The notes: generated by a model not told the origin, from the sequence alone. 64,000 nt of DNA from Halomonas ramblicola (GCF_030409215.1 NZ_JAUFPL010000032.1:584249-648248); one strand, 5' to 3'. Positions 45,467 to 55,553 are shown, numbered from the stretch's first letter. Numbers and translations are program-made.

Positions 45467-46051
45467 ATGGACTCCGACTACAAGGCGGCCGAGCAGGAAG
45501 TGCTCGAGCGGCTGGATTCCCTCTCGTCCGTGCCCACCTTTCGGGGCGCCCTGGGGCGCCTGATCGGCTGGGTCGACACCCTGTTCACCGTCCTCGCCGT
45601 CCTGGCGTTGCTGGCCATCGCCGGTACGGTGCTGCTGCAGATTTCGGCGCGCCTCTTCCTGCCGTTCTCGTTGGCCTGGACCGAGGAGCTGTCGCGCTAC
45701 CTGTTCATCTACATGGTGGCCCTGGCGGCGGGGGTGGTGCTGCGCCAGCATCGCAACGTCAGCGTGGAGCTCTTCCACCACCACCTGGGGCCTCGCACGC
45801 GGGCCGCCTACCAGGCGCTGATCTGCCTGCTGATCGCCGGCTTCGCCGGGGTGGTGCTGCCCTATGCCTGGCAGTACGCCCAGAACGGCGCCTTTCAGAC
45901 CTCACCCACCCTCGAGGTCTCCATGCTCTACATCTTCTTCTCCACGGTGGTGATGTTCGCGCTGTTGCTGGTCTACGGCGCCATCGGCTTCCTGGAGGGG
46001 CTCGTCGCCATCTTTCGTTCGCCTGAGCGCACCGCATCGGAGAAGCCGTGA
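45467..46051 (+). CDS. dctQ: TRAP transporter small permease DctQ (TRAP 6)
   Basis: A 194-residue four-helix protein with a cytosolic N-terminus (DSDYKAAEQEVLERLDSL). Conserved parts are FSLAWTEELSRYLFIYMVAL and VLRQHRNVSVELFHHHLGP. ATG 45467 is preferred over 45461 because GAGGA lies at better spacing. Its TGA shares its last base with the dctM ATG at 46051. Confidence 0.92.
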   Translation: MDSDYKAAEQEVLERLDSLSSVPTFRGALGRLIGWVDTLFTVLAVLALLAIAGTVLLQISARLFLPFSLAWTEELSRYLFIYMVALAAGVVLRQHRNVSVELFHHHLGPRTRAAYQALICLLIAGFAGVVLPYAWQYAQNGAFQTSPTLEVSMLYIFFSTVVMFALLLVYGAIGFLEGLVAIFRSPERTASEKP

Positions 46052-47331
46052 TGGAAGTGATCATCCTGTTCAGCGCCTTCCTGGTCCTGCTGTTGATCGG
46101 CATGCCCATCGCCTTCGCCCTGGGCATCGCCTCGCTGGCCTACCTGCTGTTGGAAGGCATTTCCCTGACCATCGTGCCGCAGCGCCTGTACGCCGGCATC
46201 GACACCTTCGTGCTGCTGTGCATCCCCGGTTTCGTGCTGGCCGGCAACCTGATGAACGTCGGCAATATCACCGAGAACATCGTGCGCTTCTCCAATGCGC
46301 TGCTGGGCCATATCCGTGGCGGACTCGGCCTGGCCAACGTGGGGGGCTCGATGATCTTCGGTGGTATCTCCGGCACCGCCGTGGCCGACTCGGCCAGCAT
46401 CGGCTCGGTGATGATCCCCGGCATGGCGAAGTCCGGCTACGACAAGCCGTTCGCCGCGGCCGTCACCGCCGCCTCCTCCACCGTGGGGCCGATCATTCCG
46501 CCCAGCGTGCCGATGATCATCGCCGGCTCGCTCTCCGGGGTCTCGGTGGGTCGCATGTTCCTGGCCGGTGCCGTCCCGGGCCTGCTGCTGGGCCTGGCGA
46601 TGATGGTCACGGTGTACATCCTCGCCGTGCGGCGCGGCTATCCCAAGGGGACCCGGGTGCCCTTCCTGCAGCTGTTGCGCGAGGCCAGGACCGCCTTCTG
46701 GGCGCTGCTGATGACGGCGATCATCCTCTACGGGATCATCGGCGGCTTCTTCACGCCCACCGAGGCCTCCATCGTCGCCAGCCTCTATGCGCTGGTGGTG
46801 GGCATGTACGTCTACAAGGGGCTCTCCTGGCGCAAGCTGCCAGCGATCCTCACCGACACCGTCTTCACCTCCGCGGCGCTGCTGCTGATGGTGGGGCTGG
46901 CCAACCTCTTCGGCTGGATCCTGACCAGCGAGCAGATCCCCCAGATGATCGCCGCCCTGATCCTGACCATCAGCGAGAACCCGCTCGTCGTCATCCTGAT
47001 CCTCAACCTGATCCTGCTGTTCGTCGGCGCCTTCATGGAGACCATCGCGGCGCTGATCATCCTCTTCCCGGCGCTGCTGGGGGTGGCCACCGGCGTGGGC
47101 ATGGATCCGGTGCACTTCGCCGTCATGGCGGTGCTCAACCTGATGATCGGCCTGACCACCCCGCCGGTGGGGGTCTGCCTGTTCGTGGTCGCGGGGATCG
47201 GCAAGCTGCCCATGCTGACCGTGGCGCGGGCCATCGTGCCCTTCCTGATCTGCAACCTCGCCGTGCTGCTGCTGGTGTCCTATGTGCCGGCGATCTCGCT
47301 GTGGTTGCCGACCCTGCTGCTGGGCGAATAG
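46051..47331 (+). CDS. dctM: TRAP transporter large permease DctM (TRAP 6)
   Basis: A 426-residue permease with MIFGGISGTAVADSASIGSV, TVGPIIPPSVPMIIAGSLSG and NLMIGLTTPPVGVCLFVVAG. A GTG three bases earlier (46048) is the alternative start. The uxuB start follows 38 bases after the stop. Confidence 0.94.
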   Translation: MEVIILFSAFLVLLLIGMPIAFALGIASLAYLLLEGISLTIVPQRLYAGIDTFVLLCIPGFVLAGNLMNVGNITENIVRFSNALLGHIRGGLGLANVGGSMIFGGISGTAVADSASIGSVMIPGMAKSGYDKPFAAAVTAASSTVGPIIPPSVPMIIAGSLSGVSVGRMFLAGAVPGLLLGLAMMVTVYILAVRRGYPKGTRVPFLQLLREARTAFWALLMTAIILYGIIGGFFTPTEASIVASLYALVVGMYVYKGLSWRKLPAILTDTVFTSAALLLMVGLANLFGWILTSEQIPQMIAALILTISENPLVVILILNLILLFVGAFMETIAALIILFPALLGVATGVGMDPVHFAVMAVLNLMIGLTTPPVGVCLFVVAGIGKLPMLTVARAIVPFLICNLAVLLLVSYVPAISLWLPTLLLGE

Positions 47332-47369
47332 GCGACACACCATCGAATCCTGTAACGAAAGGCATGCCC

Positions 47370-48845
47370 ATGAATCTGACCCATCTCCCCGCGGCGCCCC
47401 AGGCGGGCCGCATCGGCATCGTCCACCTGGGTCTCGGCGCCTTCCATCGCGCCCACCAGGCGGTCTACCTGGAGCGCTACCGTCAGCGTACCGGTGATAC
47501 CGCCTGGGGGGTCTGCAGCGCCAACCTGCGCGCCAGCGTGGGCCTGGTGGATGGCCTGCGCGAGGCCGGCCATCGCTATCACGTGGCGGAGTACGCCGAC
47601 AGCCAGACCCTGACCCTGCGCGAGATAGGGGTGATCGAGGAGACACTGTTCAGCGGCCGTGACGCCGAGGGGCGCTGGGGGCGTGACCTCGAGGCCCTGC
47701 TGGCGCGGCTGGCCGCACCCGGGACGCGCCTGGTCACCCTCACCGTCACCGAGAAGGGCTACTTCCTCAACCCGGCCAGCGGCGAGCTGCTCGCCGACGA
47801 CCCCATAATCGCCGCGGACATCGCCACGCCCACCCAGCCGCGCACGGCGCCGGGGATCCTGGTGGAGGCGCTGGCGCGGCGTCGCGAGGCGGGCCTGCCA
47901 CCCTTCACGGTGCTCTCCTGCGACAATATGCCGGACAACGGCAAGCGCACCCGCAACGCCGTGATCCAGCTGGCCGAGCGGCGCGATGCCACCCTGGGCG
48001 AGTGGATCGAGCGCCAGGTGGCCTTTCCCTGCAGCATGGTCGACCGCATCGTGCCGGCCATGACCGAGGCCGACTTCGCCCGGCTCGATGAGCTGGGCGT
48101 GGCGGACCCCAACGCCGTGGTCGGCGAGGCCTTCGCCCAGTGGGTGGTGGAGGATGACTTCCCCCAGGGGCGGCCGGACTGGGCGGCCGACGGGGTGGAG
48201 ATGGTCGCCGACGTGGCGCCCTTCGAGACCATGAAGCTGCGCCTGCTCAACGGCAGCCACTCGCTGCTGGCCTACCTGGGCGCGCCGGCGGGCATCGAGA
48301 CGGTCTTCGAGGCGGTGAGCCGCGACGACCTGCGGGCCCTGCTGCGCCGCTATATGCTGGAGGAGGCGGCGCCGACCCTGGCCATGCCCGAGGGCACCGA
48401 TCTCGCCGCCTACGCCGACTCCCTGCTGGCGCGCTTCGCCAACGACAGCCTGCGCCACCGCCTGCACCAGATCGCCATGGACGGCAGCCAGAAGCTGCCG
48501 CAGCGCTGGCTGCAGGGCAGCCTGGCACGCCGCGAGGCGGGGCAGGCGACGCCCTGCACGGCGCTGGGCCTGGCCGCCTGGATTCGCTATACCGCCGGCC
48601 GGGACCGCCAGGGCCAACCCTATGCGGTGGACGACCCCCTGGCGCCGCGCTTCGCCGAGCTCCACGCGCGTCACGGCCAGGCCCCCGAGGCGCTGGTCAC
48701 CGCCTTCCTGGCCATGGACGACGTGGTGCCGCCGGCCCTGGCGGCCGATGCGGTCTTTGCCGAAGCGGTGCTCACGGCCTATCGGTCCCTGACCGAACAG
48801 GGCCTCGACGGGGCGCTCGCCGCCCTGGCATGCAGTAGCGCATAA
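47370..48845 (+). CDS. uxuB: D-mannonate oxidoreductase / fructuronate reductase (mannitol dehydrogenase family)
   Basis: A 491-residue long-chain polyol dehydrogenase, close to E. coli UxuB in length. It has [20 protein letters not shown] at the N-terminus, [32 protein letters not shown], and the catalytic Lys segment [20 protein letters not shown]. It reduces D-fructuronate to D-mannonate with NADH. ATG 47370 is preferred over 47364 because the AAAGG RBS is too close to the latter. Located directly before uxuA. Confidence 0.92.
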   Translation: MNLTHLPAAPQAGRIGIVHLGLGAFHRAHQAVYLERYRQRTGDTAWGVCSANLRASVGLVDGLREAGHRYHVAEYADSQTLTLREIGVIEETLFSGRDAEGRWGRDLEALLARLAAPGTRLVTLTVTEKGYFLNPASGELLADDPIIAADIATPTQPRTAPGILVEALARRREAGLPPFTVLSCDNMPDNGKRTRNAVIQLAERRDATLGEWIERQVAFPCSMVDRIVPAMTEADFARLDELGVADPNAVVGEAFAQWVVEDDFPQGRPDWAADGVEMVADVAPFETMKLRLLNGSHSLLAYLGAPAGIETVFEAVSRDDLRALLRRYMLEEAAPTLAMPEGTDLAAYADSLLARFANDSLRHRLHQIAMDGSQKLPQRWLQGSLARREAGQATPCTALGLAAWIRYTAGRDRQGQPYAVDDPLAPRFAELHARHGQAPEALVTAFLAMDDVVPPALAADAVFAEAVLTAYRSLTEQGLDGALAALACSSA

Positions 48846-48868
48846 AGAGGCCTGAGAGGAGATCCCCC

Positions 48869-50047
48869 ATGGAACACACTTGGCGCTGGTTCGGCCCGAA
48901 GGACCCCATCCGCCTCGAGGAGATCCGCCAGACCGGGGCCACCGGCATCGTCACGGCCCTGCACGAGGTGCCCAACGATGAAGTCTGGTCGCTGGAGGCG
49001 ATCGGCGAGCGCAAGGCGCTGATCGAGGCCGCCGGCCTGACCTGGTCGGTGGTGGAGAGCGTGCCGGTCCCCGAGGCGATCAAGCAGGGCCGGCCCGAGC
49101 GCGACGCCCTGATCGCCACCTACTGCCAGACCCTGCGCAACCTGGCGGCCTGCGGCATCGACACCGTCTGCTACAACTTCATGCCGGTGCTCGACTGGAC
49201 CCGCACCGACCTCAGCTGGTCGTTGCCGGACGGAGCGCTCGCGCTGCGCTTCGACCAGGTGGCGTTTGCCGCCTTCGACCTCTACCTGCTCCGGCGCCCC
49301 GGCGCCGAGGCGGAGTACGGCGTGGACGAGCAGGCCGAGGCCAAGGCCTATCTCGAGGGGTTGGACCAACCCGGGCGCGACCGGCTGGTGGATACCCTGA
49401 TCGCCGGCCTGCCGGGGGCCGAGGAGCACTACACCCTGGAGCAGTTCCGCGGCGTGCTGGCGGACTATGCCGAGATCGATGCCGACCGCCTGCGCGAGCA
49501 CCTGGCGGTCTTCCTGCGCGCGGTGATCCCGGTGGCCGAGGAGGTGGGCATCCGCATGGCGATTCACCCCGACGACCCGCCCCGCCCGATGCTGGGGCTG
49601 CCGCGGGTGGTCTCCACCCCCGAAGACGCCCGGTGGCTCCTCGACGCCGTGCCCAGCCCGGCCAACGGCCTGACGCTGTGCACCGGCTCCTACGGGGTGC
49701 GCGCCGACATCGACCTGGCCGACATGGCCCGGCGCTTCGGGCCGAAGGTCTACTTCGCCCACCTGCGCTCCACCCGGCGCGAGTCACCGGATCCGCGTTC
49801 CTTCCACGAGGCGCCGCATCTCGACGGCGACGTCGACATGGTGGCGGTGATCCAGGCGCTGGTGGAGGAGGAGCGGCGCCGCGAGCGCGAGGGTGGCCCG
49901 CGCCTGCCGCTGCGCCCCGACCACGGCCATCACATGCTCGACGACCGGCACCGCGACACCGCCCCGGGCTATCCGCTCTACGGCCGGCTGCGCGGCCTGG
50001 CCGAGCTGCGCGGGGTGGAACTGGCGGTACGGCAACTGACGGCCTGA
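48869..50047 (+). CDS. uxuA: D-mannonate dehydratase UxuA
   Basis: A 392-residue TIM-barrel dehydratase, the same length as E. coli UxuA and with a near-identical opening ([39 protein letters not shown]). Metal-site segments are [50 protein letters not shown] and [13 protein letters not shown]. It forms 2-keto-3-deoxygluconate, the substrate of KdgK at 60301. It ends the operon and is followed by a strong hairpin terminator. Confidence 0.95.
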   Translation: MEHTWRWFGPKDPIRLEEIRQTGATGIVTALHEVPNDEVWSLEAIGERKALIEAAGLTWSVVESVPVPEAIKQGRPERDALIATYCQTLRNLAACGIDTVCYNFMPVLDWTRTDLSWSLPDGALALRFDQVAFAAFDLYLLRRPGAEAEYGVDEQAEAKAYLEGLDQPGRDRLVDTLIAGLPGAEEHYTLEQFRGVLADYAEIDADRLREHLAVFLRAVIPVAEEVGIRMAIHPDDPPRPMLGLPRVVSTPEDARWLLDAVPSPANGLTLCTGSYGVRADIDLADMARRFGPKVYFAHLRSTRRESPDPRSFHEAPHLDGDVDMVAVIQALVEEERRREREGGPRLPLRPDHGHHMLDDRHRDTAPGYPLYGRLRGLAELRGVELAVRQLTA

Positions 50048-50063
50048 CGGTTGCCCACACGGA

Positions 50064-50097
50064 AATGGGCCCCGCCGATCGCTCGGCGGGGCCCATT
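50064..50097. terminator. Strong bidirectional hairpin terminator
   Basis: Perfect 15 bp arms AATGGGCCCCGCCGA (50064-50078) and TCGGCGGGGCCCATT (50083-50097) with a TCGC loop, between the convergent stops of uxuA (50047) and the symporter (50128). Confidence 0.85.
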
Positions 50098-50127
50098 CGT
50101 TACCGGCTCTGGAACGGTGAGGGAGCG

Positions 50128-51627
50128 TTAGCGGCCGGTGGCGGCGACCTGGTTTTCCGTCAGGGCCGCATCGGGGGCCTGCTCCATGCGCTTGCGCTCC
50201 TCGTCGAGGATCGCCAGGGCCTGTTCCGGGGTGGTGCGCGGCGCCCGGGTCAGCAGGCTGACCGCCACCCCGGCGACCAGGGCCGCCAGCACCGCCGGGA
50301 TGCTGGGGTTGCCCCAGTAGGCGCTCCAGTCGGCGTTGGCGATGATCGAAAGCGAGGTGGCCGAGGCGCTGACCAGGGTGGCCACCGCGCCCTGCCAGTT
50401 GTAGCGCGGCCAGAAGCGACCCAGCAGGGCGCAGGCGAAGAGACCGGCCATGACGGTGGCGATCATGCTGGTGATGTAGGTGATCACGTTGTCCGAGGTC
50501 AGGGCGAAGGCCAGGGCCAGGCCGATGGTGGCCACCAGGGCGAGCCGCGAGAAGCGCACCACGTTGCGCGCCGAGGGGGTATGCCCCGTGGCCAGCACGT
50601 AGAGGTCGCGCATCAGCGTCGAGACCCCGGCGATGGCGTCCGAGCTGGCGCTGGACATGGTCGCCGACAGCCCCGCCACCAGCAGCAGCAGGCCGAGGCC
50701 CAGCGGCAGGATCTCGGTGGCCAGGAAGGGGAAGGCGAAGTTGCTGTTCTCCAGGCCCGGGTTCAAGGCGTGGGTGGCCATGCCGATGATCGCCGGGATG
50801 ATCGAGAAGCCCAGGTAGAGCACGCCGGTGATCACGAAGGAGCGGCGCACCGAGGCCACCGATTCGCCGGAGTAGATGCGCTGGCGGAAGGAGGGAGTGG
50901 CCAGCACGCCCACGGCGATCACCGCGGCCAGCGACAGCGCCGGCAGGCCGCCGATCGCCCCGATGCCGAGGAAGCCGGCGGCGCCGGCCTCCATGCCCGC
51001 GGCGAGCCCGCCGAAACCGCCGACCTCGACCAGGGCCAGTACCGCCATCAGCAGGAAGCCGGCGAACAGCACCACCGCCTGGACGGTGTCGGTCCACACT
51101 ACCGCGAAGTAGCCGCCGATCACGCAGTAGATGCCGAAGCCCAGCGCCACCAGGACGCGCGCGGTGGTCAGGTCGATGTCCGCCATCCACGACAGGTAGA
51201 GGCCGCCGCCGAGGATATGCGCGCCCAGCCAGCCGATGCAGGCGACGTAGATCAGCAGCGCCACCAGGTAACGCACCAGGCGGTTGGCGCCCACGTAGTA
51301 GGAGAGCTCCTCGCTCATGGTCATGAAGCGCAGCTTGCGCACCGGGGCGAAGAGCAGGGCCAGCAGCAGCACGCCCACGGCGCCGCCGATGCCGTAGAGG
51401 GCGCCGGCCCAGCCGTTGGCGTAGCCGAAGCCCACCGCGCCCATGCTCGAGCCGGTGCCGACCATGGTGGCCACGGTGGTGCCGATGGTGAGGAACAGCG
51501 GCACGCTGCGTCCGCCGAGCAGGAAGTCGTCGCCGCTGCCGCGCTTGTGGCGGGAGATCCACCAGCCGAAGCCGATCATGGCGACGACGTAGGCCACGAA
51601 GGTGGCGAGGAAAATCTGGCTGTTCAT
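50128..51627 (-). CDS. Sodium:solute symporter (SSS family)
   Basis: A 499-residue membrane protein with about 13 hydrophobic helices, the SSS fold. The N-terminal part shows HKRGSGDDFLLGGRSVPLFL and TTVATMVGTGSSMGAVGFGY, where SSS proteins bind Na+ and substrate. A Ser/Thr-rich stretch (AGLSATMSSASSDAIAGVST) resembles the SSS sodium-site signature in TM8. The operon with D-aminoacylase and RidA suggests import of an N-acyl-D-amino acid or D-amino acid, which is inference. Confidence 0.9.
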   Translation of the reverse strand: MNSQIFLATFVAYVVAMIGFGWWISRHKRGSGDDFLLGGRSVPLFLTIGTTVATMVGTGSSMGAVGFGYANGWAGALYGIGGAVGVLLLALLFAPVRKLRFMTMSEELSYYVGANRLVRYLVALLIYVACIGWLGAHILGGGLYLSWMADIDLTTARVLVALGFGIYCVIGGYFAVVWTDTVQAVVLFAGFLLMAVLALVEVGGFGGLAAGMEAGAAGFLGIGAIGGLPALSLAAVIAVGVLATPSFRQRIYSGESVASVRRSFVITGVLYLGFSIIPAIIGMATHALNPGLENSNFAFPFLATEILPLGLGLLLLVAGLSATMSSASSDAIAGVSTLMRDLYVLATGHTPSARNVVRFSRLALVATIGLALAFALTSDNVITYITSMIATVMAGLFACALLGRFWPRYNWQGAVATLVSASATSLSIIANADWSAYWGNPSIPAVLAALVAGVAVSLLTRAPRTTPEQALAILDEERKRMEQAPDAALTENQVAATGR

Positions 51628-51768
51628 GGTAGCCTCTTGTCGTTGTTTGCCCGGCCGTTGCCGCGGCCGAGGGTAAGCAATGTGACGATTGCCGCGGCGT
51701 CTTGTGTCACGAGTCCACCGCGGCGGTCCGGTGCCGTGCTCCTTGCCGGGAGCACGGCACTCCCTTCA

Positions 51769-52161
51769 TCAGGCCCGGTCGGCCCGAAAGCACTTGACGT
51801 CCACCTCCACCTTGCAGTCCACCACCAGGTCCTGGACGCTGCAGATGCGCGCCGGCGGATGGTCGCCGAAGACCTCGCGGAACACCTTGTTGAAGGACGA
51901 GAAGTAGCGGGCGTCGGTGAGCACCGCGGTGACGTGCACCACGTCCTCCACCTCGTAGCCGGCCTCGCGCATGATCGCCAGGCAGTTGTCGAAGGCCAGT
52001 CGGGTCTGCTCGACGATGCCGCCCTCGACCACTTCGCCGTCGGTCATCGGCGTCTGGCCGGAGACCAGCAGCCAGCCGCCGACCTCCACGGCGCGGGCGA
52101 AGGGCAGCGTCTGGCCGCCGGTACCGACGCCGCCTTCGACGCCGTAACGGGTGATGCTCAT
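51769..52161 (-). CDS. RidA family protein (enamine/imine deaminase)
   Basis: A 130-residue RidA-like protein: PFARAVEVGGWLLVSGQTPM, EQTRLAFDNCLAIMREAGYE, DVVHVTAVLTDARYFSSFNK and the active-site Arg in FGDHPPARICSVQDLV. RidA proteins hydrolyse reactive enamine/imine intermediates released by PLP deaminases, which fits the PLP enzyme at 54339 and the D-aminoacylase. Start ATG 52161 overlaps the D-aminoacylase stop by 4 bases. Confidence 0.92.
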   Translation of the reverse strand: MSITRYGVEGGVGTGGQTLPFARAVEVGGWLLVSGQTPMTDGEVVEGGIVEQTRLAFDNCLAIMREAGYEVEDVVHVTAVLTDARYFSSFNKVFREVFGDHPPARICSVQDLVVDCKVEVDVKCFRADRA

Positions 52162-53639
52162 GGGGACTCCTCCATGCTGTGTGGGGTCAGGGAATTGGCG
52201 ATGCGTTGGGTGCGGCGCAGCATGCGCCCGCTGCGTTCGCCGGTGGCCGCGCCCTGGCGGTAGGCGATCGTTCCGTTGACCACCACCAGCTCGATGCCCC
52301 GGGCCGGGGCGACGGGCGTGGCGTAGTCGGCGGTGTCCTCCAGGGTCGCGAGGTCGAAGAGCGTCAGGTCGGCATAGGCCCCCTCGCGGATCTCGCCGCG
52401 GTCGACGAGGTCGAAGTTGGCCGCCGAGAGCGAGGTCATCTTGCGCACCGCCTCGGCCAGCGGCATCAGCCCCAGGTCGCGGCTGTAACGGGCCAGCACC
52501 CGGGGGAAGGCGCCCCACAGCCGCGGGTGCGGATGCGGGTCGTTGGGCAGGCCGTCGGAGCCGACCATCGACAGCGGATGGGCCAGCACCCGGCGCATGT
52601 CGTCCTCGCTCATGTTGTGGTAGACCGCCCCGGCCGGCTGCAGGCGCTCGGCGGCCTCCCGCAGCGACAGGTTCCACTCCTCGGCGATCGCCTTGAGCGG
52701 GCGGCGCGCCTGCTCGGGGTGCGGCTCGGACCAGGTGATGGTGATCTCGATCTCGTCGGTGACCTGGCCCAGGTCGAGGGTCGAGGAGCCGGCGGTATAG
52801 GGGTAGCAGTCGCAGTGGGCGCGCTGCCCCCGCGCCGCGTCCTCCAGCTTGGCCAGGGCGGGGGGGGCGCCGCCCCAGTTGCCGGCGCCGGCGCACTTGA
52901 GGTGCGAGATCACCAGCGGCACCCGGCCCTGGCGGGCGGTGGCGAAGGCCTCGTCCATGGCGCCCGGCAGGCCGGCGAACTCGTCGCGCAGGTGGGTGGT
53001 GTAGACGCCGCCGGCCTCGCCCACCGCGGCCACCAGCGGCGTCATCTCCGCCGTGGGCGCATGGAAGGCGTTGCGGTAGGCGAGCCCCGAGCTGAGCCCC
53101 AGTGCGCCCTCGGCCAGGGCCCGGCGCAGCAGGCGTTCCATGGTGTCGATCTCGGCGTTGCCGGCCGGGCGGGCGAAGTCGTCCATCGCCTGGCTGCGCA
53201 GGCTGGTATGCCCCACCAGGGCGGCGACGTTGACGCTGGGGGTGGCCGCGTCCACGGCCTCGGCATAGGCGGCGAAGCTCGGGTAGCGGAAGTCCTCGAC
53301 CCGGCCCAGCAGGTTCATGGGGTCGGGCACCTCGTCCTCGAGGGTCACGGGGCTGGCGCTGATGCCGCAGTTGCCCACCACCACCGTGGTCACCCCCTGG
53401 GAGAGCTTGGGCAGCATCGCCGGGGTGCGGATCACGTTGGTGTCGTCGTGGGTGTGCACGTCGATGAAGCCCGGCGCCAGGTAGCGGCCCCCGGCGTCGA
53501 TCAGCGTGCGTGCGGCGGCGTCGCCCAGGTCACCGATGGCGACGATACGCTCGCCACACACCGCCACGTCGCCCCGGAAGGGCGCCGCGCCGGTGCCGTC
53601 GAGCACCCGGGCATTGCGGATCAGCAGGTCGTAGGTCAT
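52158..53639 (-). CDS. D-aminoacylase / N-acyl-D-amino acid deacylase family amidohydrolase
   Basis: A 493-residue amidohydrolase. The metal site begins FIDVHTHDDTNVIR; SQGVTTVVVGNCGISASPVT is the D-aminoacylase signature. Later come the HTSLRSQAM segment, SHLKCAGAGNWGG, DCYPYTAGSSTLDLGQV, MVGSDGLPNDPHPHPRLWGA and a C-terminal beta-domain strand GRMLRRTQRIANSL. It cleaves N-acyl-D-amino acids, releasing D-amino acids that the deaminase at 54339 could process. Confidence 0.9.
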   Translation of the reverse strand: MTYDLLIRNARVLDGTGAAPFRGDVAVCGERIVAIGDLGDAAARTLIDAGGRYLAPGFIDVHTHDDTNVIRTPAMLPKLSQGVTTVVVGNCGISASPVTLEDEVPDPMNLLGRVEDFRYPSFAAYAEAVDAATPSVNVAALVGHTSLRSQAMDDFARPAGNAEIDTMERLLRRALAEGALGLSSGLAYRNAFHAPTAEMTPLVAAVGEAGGVYTTHLRDEFAGLPGAMDEAFATARQGRVPLVISHLKCAGAGNWGGAPPALAKLEDAARGQRAHCDCYPYTAGSSTLDLGQVTDEIEITITWSEPHPEQARRPLKAIAEEWNLSLREAAERLQPAGAVYHNMSEDDMRRVLAHPLSMVGSDGLPNDPHPHPRLWGAFPRVLARYSRDLGLMPLAEAVRKMTSLSAANFDLVDRGEIREGAYADLTLFDLATLEDTADYATPVAPARGIELVVVNGTIAYRQGAATGERSGRMLRRTQRIANSLTPHSMEESP

Positions 53640-53640
53640 C

Positions 53641-54270
53641 TCAGTCTCCCAGCGGCTGGCGGTTGTCGCCGCCGCGGTGGGCGTCGAGGGTGAGTTTCAG
53701 GCGGCGCAGCTTGTCGCGGGAGCGCTCGCGATGGCGCATGGCCAGTTCGAGGGCCAGGACGTCGATGGCGGCGAGCATGGCGTAGCGGGAGGCGGAGGGG
53801 TGGTAGATGAAGTCGGTCTCCCGGGACGCCACCGGCAGCACCAGGTCGGCGGTTTCGGCCAGGGGCGAGCCCTGGGCGGTGATCGCCACCACCTGGGCGC
53901 CGTACTGGCGGGCGATGCGTGCCGAGTCCACCATTTCCGGTGTATGGCCGGACACCGAGAGCACCACCACCACGTCCTCGGGCTCCAGGGTTGAGGCCAC
54001 CATGCGCGGCAGCAGGGCCTGGGGGTAGGCGCTCACCGCATAGCCCAGGCGCACCAGGCGGAACTGCAGCTCCTGGGAGAGCATGCTGGAGCCGCCGCCG
54101 GCGCCGAACACCAGGATCTGGCGGGCGCCGTCGAGGCGCTCCACGGCCCCCGCCACGTCGGCCTGGGCCATCAGTTCGCGATTCACCGCCAGGGTCTGGG
54201 CGGCGATGTCGTAGACCGCGGCGGCGCCGTCCTCGGGGGCGGCCTCCTGGATGAAGCGGCGCCCGGCGGC
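53641..54270 (-). pseudogene. RpiR-family regulator lacking its HTH domain
   Basis: The reverse frame is open from 54270, just after an in-frame TAG at 54273-54271, to the stop at 53641 (209 codons). It encodes a linker (RRFIQEAAPEDGAAAVYDIA) and a complete SIS sugar-binding domain (LVFGAGGGSSMLSQELQFRL, VVLSVSGHTPEMVDSARIA). RpiR regulators are about 280-300 residues with an N-terminal HTH_6 domain of about 80 residues; that domain is absent. The first possible start in this frame is GTG 54186, in the middle of the linker. DNA beyond 54273 belongs to the upstream region of the divergent gene at 54339. It is most likely a deletion remnant; a DNA-binding-dead SIS protein could still be made. 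Confidence 0.75.
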
Positions 54271-54338
54271 CTAATCGTCAACTGTGCGTGAAAACATCCA
54301 ACATGACGGCCTGGCCGTCGTCAGGAGGGGAGGGAACG

Positions 54339-55547
54339 ATGAGCGACGCGAAGATGTGCTGCGACAAGGGCACCATGGAGGCCGGGCCCGAGCTGCTGGT
54401 GGGGGTCAGCCTGCCGGCGGCGGTGATCCATGAGGCGCCGCTGGCCCACAACCTGGCGTGGATGCAGCGCTTCGCCGACGACCATGGCGCGCGGCTGGCG
54501 CCCCACGGCAAGACCACCATGACCCCGGCGCTGTTCCACCGTCAGCTGGCGGCCGGGGCCTGGGGCATCACCCTGGCCACGGCGCCCCAGTGCCGGGCCG
54601 CCTTCGCCCATGGGGTGACGCGGCTGCTGATGGCCAACCAGCTGGTGGGCGAGGCCAACATGGCCATCGTCGCCGCGCTGATCGAGGGTGGGGCCGACTA
54701 CTACTGCGTGGTGGACGGCGCCGCGAACGTGCGCCAGCTGGGGCGCTACTTCGCCGCCCGCGGGCTGCGCCTGCAGGTGCTGATCGAGCTGGGCGTGCCC
54801 GGCGGGCGCTGCGGTTGCCGCGACCAGGACGAGGTCATGGCGCTGGCGGAGCAGATCCAGGAGGAGCCGGCGCTGGTGCTCGCGGGGCTCGAGGGCTACG
54901 AGGGGGTGGTGCATGGCGAGGAACCGGCGAGTGCCGTCCGCGCCTACGCCTGGCACCTGGTCGAGGCCGCCCAGGCGCTGGACCGCGACGGCCTGATCGA
55001 GTCGCCGGCGCCGCTGATCACCGCCTCCGGCTCGGCCTGGTACGACCTGGTCGCCGAGGTCTTCCACGAGGCGCGGCTGAAGGCGCACTTCGTGCCGGTG
55101 CTGCGTCCCGGCTGCTACGTGGTCCACGACCATGGCCTCTATCGCGAGGCCCAGCGCGGCGTGCTGGGGCGGCGTCCCGACCTGGAGCGGGGCCTGGAAC
55201 CGGCCCTGGAGGTGTTCGCCCAGGTGCAGTCGTTGCCCGAGCCGGGGCTGGCGGTCATCGCCCTGGGCAAGCGCGACATCGGCTTCGACCAGCTGCCGGT
55301 GGCGCTGCGCCGCTACCGCGAGGGGGGCGATCCGGCCCGGTCGCTGCCGGTCGCCGGCTGGAAGGTCACCCGGCTGATGGACCAGCACGCCTTCGTGCGC
55401 CTGCCCGAAGAGGCCGACGGCGTGGCGGTGGGCGACATCGTCGCCTTCGGCGCCTCGCACCCCTGCCTGACCTTCGACAAGTGGCGCCGGCTGCTGCTGG
55501 TGGACGAGGCGCTGCGGGTCACGGAGACCCTGGCGACCTGTTTCTGA
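54339..55547 (+). CDS. D-amino-acid deaminase (DSD1/alanine racemase N-terminal fold, PLP)
   Basis: A 402-residue fold-type III PLP enzyme. The PLP Lys is expected in GARLAPHGKTTMTPALFHRQ. Further family segments are GITLATAPQCRAAFAHGVTR, VLIELGVPGGRCGCRDQDEV, ITASGSAWYDLVAEVF, LRPGCYVVHDHGLYREAQR, and the C-terminal metal-binding FGASHPCLTFDKWR (His and Cys of D-serine dehydratase-type enzymes). It would deaminate D-amino acids to keto acids. It is divergent from the D-aminoacylase operon. Start ATG 54339 has GGAGGGGAGGG upstream. Confidence 0.88.
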   Translation: MSDAKMCCDKGTMEAGPELLVGVSLPAAVIHEAPLAHNLAWMQRFADDHGARLAPHGKTTMTPALFHRQLAAGAWGITLATAPQCRAAFAHGVTRLLMANQLVGEANMAIVAALIEGGADYYCVVDGAANVRQLGRYFAARGLRLQVLIELGVPGGRCGCRDQDEVMALAEQIQEEPALVLAGLEGYEGVVHGEEPASAVRAYAWHLVEAAQALDRDGLIESPAPLITASGSAWYDLVAEVFHEARLKAHFVPVLRPGCYVVHDHGLYREAQRGVLGRRPDLERGLEPALEVFAQVQSLPEPGLAVIALGKRDIGFDQLPVALRRYREGGDPARSLPVAGWKVTRLMDQHAFVRLPEEADGVAVGDIVAFGASHPCLTFDKWRRLLLVDEALRVTETLATCF

Positions 55548-55553
55548 GCGGGC

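Noticed and set aside
46218..47369. Apparent 875-residue fusion ahead of UxuB
   Set aside because: The N-terminal part is an out-of-frame reading of dctM; UxuB is complete from 47370.
51769..52896. A 375-residue frame containing RidA
   Set aside because: Only the last 130 residues are RidA; the rest is an out-of-frame shadow of the D-aminoacylase gene.
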